Source: UTCHB3 sp002050155 (GTDB lineage: Bacteria > Bacteroidota > Ignavibacteria > Ignavibacteriales > Ignavibacteriaceae). Taken from it: DNA of 64,000 nt. The translations under genes and the position numbers were made by a program. Under the pieces are notes generated by a model. The model was not told the DNA's origin, searched no databases, and saw only the letters and a program-made list of their open reading frames with translations. Every line of letters starts with the position of its first letter. The stretch's first letter is position 1. Positions 55,464 to 64,000 of this stretch are shown here, piece after piece. The DNA lies in contig CP129491.1 of the NCBI GenBank assembly GCA_030584105.1, positions 3,100,001 through 3,164,000 of the forward strand, given 5' to 3'.

Positions 55464-55901
55464 ATGGATGAAAAAAGAAAAACACGCTACACGCCTGAAG
55501 AACTTGAAGAGTTCCGTAAGGTGATTAATGAGAAGCGGGAGGAGATTATCATCCAGCTTCAAAATTTGCGTGACAGAATGATGGACCCAACGACCGGAGA
55601 ATACATCAATGAGAACTCGCCTTATTCATTGCACATGGCTGAACAGGGAACAGACGCAATGGAAAGGGAGAAAACCTTCTTATATGCTCAGAGAGAGAGT
55701 AAATTTCTCGGGTATCTTGATGAGGCTTTAAAGCGGATAGATAACGGCACATACGGTGTATGTATAGAGTGTATGGATGAACCACAAAACTTGTGCGAGA
55801 CCTGCCCGTTAATTCCGAAGGAGAGGCTTATGGCAGTACCACACAGCCAGCATTGCCTTCCGATAAAACTAAAACAAGAAAAGAAGAAAAAAACTTATTA
55901 A
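55464..55901 (+). CDS. DksA/TraR-type zinc-finger protein
   Basis: 145 residues. N-terminal coiled coil (TPEELEEFRKVINEKREEI), the DksA signature DAMEREKTFLYAQRE and a C4-type zinc finger in GVCIECMDEPQNLCETCPLI. Such proteins bind the secondary channel of RNA polymerase or other targets and adjust transcription. ATG at 55464, GGAG at 55453-55456. Its stop codon TAA (55899-55901) overlaps an ATT codon that is the candidate start of lspA. Confidence 0.93.
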   Translation: MDEKRKTRYTPEELEEFRKVINEKREEIIIQLQNLRDRMMDPTTGEYINENSPYSLHMAEQGTDAMEREKTFLYAQRESKFLGYLDEALKRIDNGTYGVCIECMDEPQNLCETCPLIPKERLMAVPHSQHCLPIKLKQEKKKKTY

Positions 55902-56994
55902 ACAATTTATACGCGATCCGTTCGCAAAGAGATTATTATACATCTCTTTATTTCTGATAGTAATTGATCAGGTAACTAAGCTGGCAGTGAAAGGGTTTGC
56001 TTTGCCCTTTCTTGGGATCAATTATGAAGGGATGTACCCGCAGCAGTCGATCCCGATTTTTGGTGATTTTTTTAAACTTACCTTCGTAGAAAACAAAGGG
56101 ATTGCTTTCGGAATTGAGCTTCACCCGGTGGTGAAAGTGTTGGTTTCGCTCGTTTCAGTAGTTGCCGCCGGTATGATAGTGTATTATATCGACCTGATTG
56201 CTTCGAAGAACCGCGGCGCAGCAGTAGGGCTTGCTCTTATTCTTGCCGGTGCAATAGGGAACATGATCGACCGGGTGTTTTATGGTGTGTTGTACGGCTA
56301 TGCACCCATGTTTTACGGGCATGTCGTCGATTTTTTCCATATTGTATTCGATGTAACAATTTTCGGTTACTATATAGAAAGTTTCCCGATATTCAATGTT
56401 GCGGATGTTGCCGTTTCTCTGGGGGTTGCTGTTCTTTTTATTTATTACGGTAAAGAGAAAAAAGAGGGCAGCGAAGAAGAAGAGGATGGAGATGGTGGCG
56501 CGGAAGAGGAAGTGCGGGGGGAAGAGGAAGTGCCGGGGGGCGTGGAAATGCAGAAGAGTACGGAAATGGTTAGGGATGCGGAAATTCGAGGGGGTGTAGA
56601 GATACCGGGGGATACTGAAGCAACCGGTAATACGGAAATTTCCGGGCGTAAAAACAGCGCTGATTCTTCTAACGCACCGAGAGAAACAGCGGATGGTGAT
56701 TTAGCCGATATTGGTTTTGAAAAGGCTAAAGCCCGCGAAATTAGCATTGAGGGTATTGCCGAAACAGGTGCCGAAACTATAGGCGGCAACAGCAAAGGGT
56801 TGGGGGACTCCCTCCCCGGAATTGATAAGGGAGAAAGCACGGGAATTGCAGAAGCGGGTGCCGAAACCGCAGATGGCAACCGCAAGGGGCTGGCGGAATC
56901 CCTCTCCGAAACAGCAGGGGGAAAACCGGCAGCAGAAGAGCCTAAGCCCGGAAACACTTCCTATGGCGAAGATAATATCAGAAAAGATATTTAA
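55897..56994 (+). CDS. lspA: Lipoprotein signal peptidase II with long acidic tail (start codon uncertain)
   Basis: Aspartyl membrane peptidase that cuts the signal peptide of prolipoproteins; the window has at least six lipoproteins for it. Translating upstream from the first standard start (GTG 55987) gives the conserved first membrane helix RLLYISLFLIVIDQVTKLAV, so the true start must be earlier. No ATG/GTG/TTG is in frame back to a stop at 55870; an ATT at 55897, overlapping the dksA stop, is the best candidate. Catalytic Asp145 is in GHVVDFFHI and Asp170 in FNVADVAVSLG. After about residue 185 comes an acidic low-complexity tail of about 180 residues including two related 30-residue units (GIAETGAETIGGNSKGLGDS and GIAEAGAETADGNRKGLAES). 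The 3' end overlaps rluD by 32 bases. Confidence 0.85.
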   Translation: MKQFIRDPFAKRLLYISLFLIVIDQVTKLAVKGFALPFLGINYEGMYPQQSIPIFGDFFKLTFVENKGIAFGIELHPVVKVLVSLVSVVAAGMIVYYIDLIASKNRGAAVGLALILAGAIGNMIDRVFYGVLYGYAPMFYGHVVDFFHIVFDVTIFGYYIESFPIFNVADVAVSLGVAVLFIYYGKEKKEGSEEEEDGDGGAEEEVRGEEEVPGGVEMQKSTEMVRDAEIRGGVEIPGDTEATGNTEISGRKNSADSSNAPRETADGDLADIGFEKAKAREISIEGIAETGAETIGGNSKGLGDSLPGIDKGESTGIAEAGAETADGNRKGLAESLSETAGGKPAAEEPKPGNTSYGEDNIRKDI

Positions 56995-57946
56995 ATATGA
57001 CATCCCCGAGGGGAAAAAGAAAGAAAGGGTTGATCTTTTCCTCGCAAATTCTGTTGAGAACGCAACCCGCAGCCGAATACAAAAACTAATTGAAGCGGGC
57101 TTTGTAACTGCTAATGGAAAGGTTATAAAGTCGAATTATAAAGTCTCACCGGGGGATGTAATCATACTGACACTTCCCATAGCCCCCCGCCCGGAAGTTG
57201 CCGAACCCGAAGAGATCCCGATTGATGTTGTGTTTGAAGATGAGTTTCTGATGGTGATCAATAAGCCACCGGGGTTGGTTGTTCACCCCTCGATTGGGCA
57301 CTATACCGGCACCTTAGTGAACGCTTTGCTGTTTCATAAGCAGAAATTGAGCGATATTAACGACCCGGCTATGCGCCCGGGAATTGTGCACAGAATAGAT
57401 AAAGATACCAGCGGTCTGTTGCTTATTGCCAAAGATAATGTTACTCACCATCGGTTGGCGGCTCAGTTTTCGGCGCACTCGCTTGAAAGGGAGTATCAGG
57501 CGGTTGCATGGGGCGTGTTTAAAGAGAGAAAAGGGGAAATTAAGTCGTTTATTGCACGGAGTAAGCGCGACCGGAAGCTTTTTACAATGACGGAGAGCGA
57601 AGGGAAATCGGCACATACTTTTTATGAAGTGCTGGAAGAGTTCGAGTTTGCTACACTTCTTAGCCTGCGGCTTAAAACCGGAAGAACCCACCAGATCAGA
57701 GTGCACCTGAGCGGAACGGGGCACCCGATTTTTGGCGATGAATTTTACGGCGGAAGGGTAATCAGATACGGCGACGGACTGCCGAAAATGAAAGCACGGG
57801 TTGAAAATTTGCTCGCTATTATGCAGCGGCAGGCGCTTCATGCTAAAACGCTGGGGTTTATTCATCCGCACACGAAAGAGTATATACGGTTTGATTCTGA
57901 ACTGCCGGAGGATATGAAATTGTTGATTGAGAAATTGAGAAATTGA
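56963..57946 (+). CDS. rluD: Ribosomal large subunit pseudouridine synthase (RluD family)
   Basis: 327 residues: an N-terminal S4 RNA-binding domain (NATRSRIQKLIEAGFVTANG), then the pseudouridine synthase domain with FLMVINKPPGLVVHPSIG, catalytic Asp in GIVHRIDKDTSGLLLIAK and the C-terminal LKTGRTHQIRVHLSGTGHP. It converts uridines of 23S rRNA (in E. coli 1911, 1915 and 1917). The ATG at 56963 begins inside the lspA tail; earlier in-frame codons would add a non-conserved leader. Order lspA-rluD is common. Confidence 0.94.
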   Translation: MAKIISEKIFKYDIPEGKKKERVDLFLANSVENATRSRIQKLIEAGFVTANGKVIKSNYKVSPGDVIILTLPIAPRPEVAEPEEIPIDVVFEDEFLMVINKPPGLVVHPSIGHYTGTLVNALLFHKQKLSDINDPAMRPGIVHRIDKDTSGLLLIAKDNVTHHRLAAQFSAHSLEREYQAVAWGVFKERKGEIKSFIARSKRDRKLFTMTESEGKSAHTFYEVLEEFEFATLLSLRLKTGRTHQIRVHLSGTGHPIFGDEFYGGRVIRYGDGLPKMKARVENLLAIMQRQALHAKTLGFIHPHTKEYIRFDSELPEDMKLLIEKLRN

Positions 57947-58012
57947 AAACCTGAAAACCTGAAAACCTGTGGACTTTAGAACTTTAGAACTTTAGAACTT
58001 TAGAACTTTAGA
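57945..58012 (+). repeat. Two short tandem repeat runs between rluD and cysS
   Basis: GAAAACCT is repeated three times (57945-57968) and ACTTTAGA five times (57973-58012), all perfect. The remaining bases to the cysS ATG (58079) are more diverged versions (GAAAACCTTAGAACCTGAAA). No ribosome site stands out in front of cysS. Confidence 0.9.
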
Positions 58013-58078
58013 ATCTGAAAACCTTAGAACCTGAAATAGTGAGAACCAGGAAACCTGAAAATTTAGAAAATTAGAATT

Positions 58079-59848
58079 ATGCTGAAAATTTATAACACAT
58101 TAACGCGCAAAAAAGAAGAATTTATACCGCTCAACCCGCCGGAGGTTACTTTTTATACCTGTGGGCCCACGGTTTACGATTATTTTCACATCGGAAATGC
58201 ACGCTCGTTTGTGATGTCTGATATTGTGCGTCGCTATCTGATTTATGCCGGGTACAAGGTGAAATTCGTGATGAATGTTACCGACATCGACGATAAAATT
58301 ATCAACAAAGCGAACACGCTCGGGGTGAAAGCGCAACAGGTGGCTAAAGAGTTCACCGACGCCTTTTTTGAGGATATTGATAAATTAGGGTTGCTCCGGG
58401 CGGATGTTAACCCCAGAGCAACGGAACATATTCCGCAAATTATCGATATGATTTCGAACCTGATTGCCAACGGCAAAGCCTACGAAGTGAACGGCGATGT
58501 GTTTTATGAAATCAGCAAGTTTTCAGGTTACGGAAAGCTTTCCGGCAAAAAGATTGAGGAATTAGAGTCGGGTGCCCGTGTGGAAGTTAACGATTCGAAG
58601 CGTAACCCGCTTGATTTTTCACTTTGGAAAGCGGCAAAGCCGGGTGAACCGTTCTGGGAAAGCCCATGGGGAAAAGGGCGTCCCGGCTGGCATATTGAGT
58701 GCTCGGCAATGTCGTGCGCACATTTGGGAGAGACTTTTGATATTCATGCCGGCGGAAGCGATTTGATTTTCCCGCATCACGAGAACGAAATTGCGCAAAG
58801 CGAAGGCGCAACGGGGAAACCGTTTGTGAGGTACTGGATACACTTCGGGTTTTTGAACATAGATAATGAGAAGATGTCAAAATCACTCGGAAATGTGTTT
58901 AACTTAAGGGATATGATTAAGAAGTATCGCCCGGAAACACTCAGGCTGTTTTATGCACAGACGCATTATGCCTCGTCGTTGAACTTTACGCCCGAGGCAA
59001 TCGAAAGTGCCAACCGTGGCTTGGAGAAACTGAATAATCTGTTGGATCACGCTAAACAGGCGCTTGGAGGGGGTGGGGCGGCTGTGGGTGTGGGTTCTGC
59101 AAATTATTCTGCGGGTGGTGGGGCAGTGGCAGGTGGGGGGGCAACTTCCGGTAAGGGGGCTGATATTTCGGGGGGAGCTGTTGGTTACTCTGTTGATGGT
59201 GGGGCAGTTTTGGATAGGGAGGATGGTATTTCAGGAGGGGCGGTTGGTTCATCGGGAGGTTCTTCTGATTTATCAGTTGAACAAAGCAACATTTCCGGGG
59301 GAAGTGACACTGATAAGACCGGAACTTTTGATTTTGAAAAAAGCTACCGTGCTTTCAAAGAGGCAATGGATGACGATTTTAACACTCCAAGGGCGATTGC
59401 CGTCATTTTTGAATTTGCAAAAGAAGCAAATTCTTTTGCAGCTGCCGGTTTTAAAAACCCTTCCGAGCGTGCTGCAAACTTTTCTCAGGATTCTGCTGAC
59501 TCAGTTAGCCCCTCCGTGAGTTCTGCTAATTCCCCGGTGGAATCGGGCAGCACCGCCAATTCTTCAGTGAGTGCCGGTGTAACAAAAGAGTTTTGGCAGG
59601 GTGTTATTGATTTTCTGAAGAAAACGGCAGAGGATGTTCTGGGTATTTTACGCACTGAAAGAGCCCCCACTTCCGTAAGAGACGCCGGACTTGAAGATGA
59701 ACTCATTCAGCTTTTAATCAATCTGCGAATTGACGCCAAAAAAGAGAAAAACTACGCTCTTTCAGACAAAATCCGGAACGAGCTTAACACCCTCGGCGTG
59801 GTTCTGCAGGATACAAAAGAAGGCACCACTTTCAAAAAATTACGATAG
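58079..59848 (+). CDS. cysS: Cysteinyl-tRNA synthetase with two low-complexity inserts
   Basis: 589 residues; the family is usually about 460-500. Class I signature HIGNARSFVMSD near residue 37, zinc ligands Cys in YTCGPTVYDYFHIGN, and in GWHIECSAMSCAHLG and FPHHENEIAQSEG, and KMSKS in NEKMSKSLGNVFNL near residue 264. After LDHAKQALGG the protein has an insert of about 88 residues (about 328-415), rich in Gly, Ala, Ser and Val with GAVGSSGGSS and GGAVAGGGATS types; a second insert of about 45 Ser-rich residues follows (about 457-502). Between them AMDDDFNTPRAIAVIFEF is normal. The inserts lie in the helical C-terminal region, away from the catalytic core. Confidence 0.95.
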   Translation: MLKIYNTLTRKKEEFIPLNPPEVTFYTCGPTVYDYFHIGNARSFVMSDIVRRYLIYAGYKVKFVMNVTDIDDKIINKANTLGVKAQQVAKEFTDAFFEDIDKLGLLRADVNPRATEHIPQIIDMISNLIANGKAYEVNGDVFYEISKFSGYGKLSGKKIEELESGARVEVNDSKRNPLDFSLWKAAKPGEPFWESPWGKGRPGWHIECSAMSCAHLGETFDIHAGGSDLIFPHHENEIAQSEGATGKPFVRYWIHFGFLNIDNEKMSKSLGNVFNLRDMIKKYRPETLRLFYAQTHYASSLNFTPEAIESANRGLEKLNNLLDHAKQALGGGGAAVGVGSANYSAGGGAVAGGGATSGKGADISGGAVGYSVDGGAVLDREDGISGGAVGSSGGSSDLSVEQSNISGGSDTDKTGTFDFEKSYRAFKEAMDDDFNTPRAIAVIFEFAKEANSFAAAGFKNPSERAANFSQDSADSVSPSVSSANSPVESGSTANSSVSAGVTKEFWQGVIDFLKKTAEDVLGILRTERAPTSVRDAGLEDELIQLLINLRIDAKKEKNYALSDKIRNELNTLGVVLQDTKEGTTFKKLR

Positions 59849-59942
59849 TTGCGTAAGTTTTTAAGGTATAAACAATAAAATATCAGAAGATACAGCAGAC
59901 TTTGTGGGCGGGATTTACAAATATTAAGAATACAAGTTTAAA

Positions 59943-60650
59943 ATGAGCGACAATTCCTCCAAAATTAAGGTGAAAGTTGGGGAGCATGAAATTGAGTGCA
60001 CCGTACGAAGAAGCCAAAGGGCGCGCCGATATTCGTTGAAAGTGTCGCAGTTGGGACTGTTGGAAATTGTTATTCCGTATCGGGGATCGTTTGACGACGG
60101 AATAAAGTTTTTGCAAAGCCGCCGGGAATTTATCGAGAAAAACCTTCACTATATTATTAAAGATAAAGACCTTCCTTTCACACGGTTAGGGAAGGAGATA
60201 AAAATCACCCATCTGAAGGATGTCAGAGCAGTTTACAGGCACAGTTTTATTTTTGATGAAAAAGAAGCCGCGCTTAAAATAATCAGTCCGCCGGGTGCAA
60301 CCGAAACCATAAACGAGCTTTATGTAGTTTGGTTAGGGCTTATTGCAAAAGACTACCTTATCCCCAGAGGGTGGGAAGTGGCAAAAAAGCACGGTTTTCA
60401 GCCTTCCAATTTCCGCGTGCGCAAATTATCGAAAAGGTGGGGGCATTGCAGCTCCAAAAAAGAGATAACACTTTCGACTTTATTAGTTGCCCTCGATCCC
60501 GTTTTTATTGACCATATCATCCTGCACGAACTCTGCCACCTTAAAGTGATGGATCACTCACCCGCATTCTATGCAGAGTTCTCAAAGCATTCCCCAAACC
60601 ACACAGAATTAGACACCAAACTAAAATCCGTCAGCCTGCGGGTGTTTTAG
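59943..60650 (+). CDS. DUF45/YgjP-like putative metallopeptidase
   Basis: 235 residues of the YgjP-like M48-related group. The zinc-binding motif HELCHL is in DHIILHELCHLKVMDHSP, with the third ligand probably in HSPAFYAEFSKHSPNH; the upstream segment RKLSKRWGHCSSKKEI is typical of the family. The function is unproven; it may be a cytosolic protease. ATG at 59943, 94 bases after cysS. It is the last gene of the run. Confidence 0.85.
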   Translation: MSDNSSKIKVKVGEHEIECTVRRSQRARRYSLKVSQLGLLEIVIPYRGSFDDGIKFLQSRREFIEKNLHYIIKDKDLPFTRLGKEIKITHLKDVRAVYRHSFIFDEKEAALKIISPPGATETINELYVVWLGLIAKDYLIPRGWEVAKKHGFQPSNFRVRKLSKRWGHCSSKKEITLSTLLVALDPVFIDHIILHELCHLKVMDHSPAFYAEFSKHSPNHTELDTKLKSVSLRVF

Positions 60651-61187
60651 GTGTTTTTACATGTAAATATTTACCGCCTTCAAATTTTGAAGGGACAAAA
60701 AGGGTTCTCTCTTTATCCTGTGGCATTATTGTAAGATGAATTATTTTTCTGAAATTCACGCTGCAATTGTGTAAATAACGATACTGTTTAGAAAGCGGAT
60801 AATCAGCCACAAGTTTAGATTTGAGTATTAATAAGTTATGAGGAGAAAGAAGCGTGATTTGGCAATAAGTAAAAAATTGTAAAGCTTTATGCCCAATTCA
60901 GTTTAATGTGTGCAAGTAAATCCGTTTTTTTTTGTTTGCCTGAAATATAAAAAGCTTCAATTTGGCTCAAATTTGAGGGAAAAGAAATCAATTTCAAATA
61001 AAAATCGTAAAACTTTAAAAAAAATTTGGTAAAACGAAAAAAAAATAGTTAATTAGAAGTCTGAATTATTTGAATTCTGAATGTTCATTCTGTTTTGAAA
61101 CAGCTCTGAAATGAGCGACAGTGACGCCCGGCAGTTAAAGCCGGGTTTTAGCCGGAAATAGAAAAATAAAAATTTTTTATTTTTCGC
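60651..61187 (+). other. AT-rich gene-free stretch before the rRNA promoters
   Basis: No gene with family resemblance is seen here. The stretch is AT-rich with many A and T runs (for example 61010-61050), the kind of sequence that acts as an UP element for rRNA promoters. A weak terminator-like hairpin ends it. Confidence 0.6.
61127..61149 (+). terminator. Possible terminator before the rRNA operon
   Basis: CCCGGC (61127-61132) pairs with GCCGGG (61140-61145) with a seven-base loop and TTTT. It would stop read-through from the cysS operon into the rRNA promoter zone. Confidence 0.45.
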
Positions 61188-61218
61188 TTGCACAGAAGTT
61201 GCAAAAGTCGTAAGTTTG
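61188..61218 (+). promoter_or_regulatory. rRNA operon promoter P1
   Basis: TTGCAC (61188-61193) and TAAGTTTG (61211-61218) with 17 bases between. The second fits TAnnTTTG exactly. Upstream is an A/T-tract zone (AAAAATTTTTTATTTTT). Confidence 0.65.
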
Positions 61219-61321
61219 AAGACTGTTTTTTTTGCGTTCTTTTAAGAGATATTGACAGACGCCCGGAGCGGGTGGTTACGAAAAAAAAAGAAAAAATATT
61301 GTAATATTTTTTTTTGTCTTG

Positions 61322-61353
61322 TTGACTTGAATGGGATAAATTTCGTAACTTTG
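61322..61353 (+). promoter_or_regulatory. rRNA operon promoter P2
   Basis: TTGACT (61322-61327) and TAACTTTG (61346-61353), spacing 18. Exact TAnnTTTG. It is preceded by a long run of T and A (TATTGTAATATTTTTTTTTG), a likely UP element. Transcription would start near 61360, about 110 bases before 16S. Confidence 0.7.
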
Positions 61354-61389
61354 TAGCCCGTTTTTGAAAAATTAGAAAAACGGAAAAAT

Positions 61390-61400
61390 TGTTCTTTTAC
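61390..61400 (+). promoter_or_regulatory. boxA-like antitermination site in the rRNA leader
   Basis: TGTTCTTTTAC resembles E. coli boxA (TGCTCTTTA). The same TGTTCTTT core recurs at 63070 and 63327 in the two spacers, which supports a role in Nus-factor antitermination. Confidence 0.6.
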
Positions 61401-61471
61401 ATAGTGGATGCATCTGACAGAAGTCGGATGATAAGATGACAAAAACTGTTATAAAGGCTTACAATCAATTT

Positions 61472-63020
<1,549 letters not shown>

Positions 63021-63069
63021 AGAACAGGTTATCTTATCGAAGATGGAAGCTGATGTATCCGCTATATTA

Positions 63070-63080
63070 TGTTCTTTACA
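63070..63080 (+). promoter_or_regulatory. boxA-like site in the 16S-tRNA spacer
   Basis: TGTTCTTTACA, second copy of the boxA-like element, 54 bases after 16S. Confidence 0.55.
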
Positions 63081-63117
63081 TTCTGTATGAGTTCAGGACC
63101 GTAAGGTCTTAAGATTT

Positions 63118-63194
<77 letters not shown>

Positions 63195-63247
63195 TTAGGG
63201 AAGTGCTGCTTTAAGAAGGCATAAGAAACGCCCTTAATGAGAATTAA

Positions 63248-63320
63248 GGGGCTATAGCTCAATTGGGAGAGCGCCGCCCTTGCAAGGCGGAGGTTAACGG
63301 TTCGATCCCGTTTAGCTCCA
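63248..63320 (+). tRNA. tRNA-Ala (anticodon UGC)
   Basis: Acceptor GGGGCTA pairs with TAGCTCC (one G-U), anticodon loop CTTGCAA (TGC), T-loop TTCGATC. CCA is not encoded: the discriminator A is followed by CAA, so CCA must be added after transcription. Confidence 0.95.
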
Positions 63321-63326
63321 CAAGGT

Positions 63327-63337
63327 TGTTCTTTGAA
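63327..63337 (+). promoter_or_regulatory. boxA-like site before 23S
   Basis: TGTTCTTTGAA, third copy of the boxA-like element, six bases after tRNA-Ala and about 125 before 23S. Confidence 0.5.
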
Positions 63338-63460
63338 ATACTGAAAGATCAGATCAAGATTTTTAATAATCTTGCTGATAGGATACAAATATCATGTCCA
63401 TAGAAATTTAACAATTTCATAAAAATGCAAACAAAAGCATGACATTAGAATAAATTTTTT

Positions 63461-64000
63461 GGTTAAGTTACTAAGGGCACATGGTGGATGCCTTGGCACG
63501 AGTAGGCGAAGAAGGACGCGGCTACCTGCGATAAGCTACGGTGAGACGGAAGCAGTCTCCGACCCGTAGATTTCCGAATGGGGCAACCCAGGTGCGGTAA
63601 TACGCATCTATCTCTACCTGAACACATAGGGTAGTTGAGGCAAACCCGGGGAACTGAAATATCTAAGTACCCGGAGGAAGAGAAAACAATCAGTGATTTC
63701 CTGAGTAGTGACGAGCGGAAGGGAAAGAGTCTAAACCGATCAATCTGTTAATGGTGGCAACCGTAGGATTGACGGGGTTGCGGGATACATTTAGGGTTTA
63801 TTGCCAGAGACCCGGTGAGTAAAAAATCACATTATTAATTGAACCGTCTGGGAAGGCGGGCCATAGAGAGTGACAGCCTCGTAAGTGAAAATATTGTGAC
63901 TCACCCGAATGTACACCCAAGTACCACGAAATAAGTGGAAGTTTGTGGGAATCCGGGAGAACCATCTCCTAAGACTAAATACTCACTCGTGACCGATAGT
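63461..64000 (+). rRNA. rrl: 23S ribosomal RNA (5' part)
   Basis: Begins GGTTAAGTTACTAAGGGCAC, the usual 23S 5' end, followed by ATGGTGGATGCCTTGGC. The gene runs off the window after 540 bases. GAGTAGTGACGAGCGGAA and AGGCGGGCCATAGAG-like segments fit the first domain. Confidence 0.97.

Noticed and set aside
59052..59519. Alternative frames in the CysRS insert
   Set aside because: Low-complexity G-rich DNA opens all frames; KMSKS and later conserved residues stay in the cysS frame on both sides.
48814..60650. Genomic island or prophage
   Set aside because: All genes are housekeeping or division genes in a known order, with no integrase, phage or att-like repeats.

Overview
The window is bacterial chromosome, and it looks like the Bacteroidota/Chlorobiota superphylum, probably an Ignavibacteria-like lineage. 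Three things point there. Two very large secreted proteins end in the C-terminal sorting domain of the type IX secretion system (T9SS). The stable-RNA promoters carry the Bacteroidetes-type -7 element TAnnTTTG. The F-type ATP synthase genes run B-E-F-H-A-G and stop before the beta and epsilon genes, which must lie elsewhere. The lineage call is inference; comparing the complete 16S gene with a database would settle it.

Layout. 0-8.6 kb: ATP synthase genes atpBEFHAG run into ffh-rpsP-khpA-rimM-trmD-rplS, one long housekeeping transcription unit closed by a terminator. 8.9-14.1 kb: a chorismate-dehydratase-like (MqnA-type) protein, then a leftward operon of adenosine deaminase, a small unknown, urocanate hydratase and phosphoglycerate dehydrogenase. 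14.2-19.5 kb: a TPR protein with a DUF3467 protein, and a large lipoprotein paired with a probable outer-membrane barrel. 19.6-22 kb: tRNA-Gln(CUG) and a LytS-like/PAS hybrid-input histidine kinase with its receiver. 22-31.6 kb: a secreted CotH-type protein, a lipoprotein, a transposase remnant flanked by simple tandem repeats, an aldo/keto reductase, and a frameshifted secreted zinc carboxypeptidase. 31.6-40.2 kb: a leftward signalling cluster (PAS histidine kinase, sigma-54 activator, STAS protein, receiver), fumarase, an AMP-nucleosidase-like enzyme, and a LytS/LytTR pair. 40.3-48.7 kb: a 1680-residue alpha-2-macroglobulin with thioester motif, an RlpA-like protein, phosphotransacetylase and two paralogous small lipoproteins. 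48.8-60.7 kb: a long growth/division operon yggS-divIVA-punA-orf384-ileS-dksA-lspA-rluD-cysS-DUF45. 61.2-64 kb: an rRNA operon with two promoters, three boxA-like sites, 16S, tRNA-Ile, tRNA-Ala and the 5' part of 23S.

Most of the window is ordinary core genome. The least ordinary signal is repeated growth of low-complexity, repeat-born protein segments in otherwise conserved essential genes: S16, IleRS, CysRS (twice), signal peptidase II, DivIVA and the unknown orf384. Two conserved genes (rimM and lspA) have no standard start codon that would include their conserved N-terminus; each instead has a near-cognate codon overlapping the stop codon of the gene before it. I did not find a defence system, CRISPR array, prophage or a clearly new multi-gene system.
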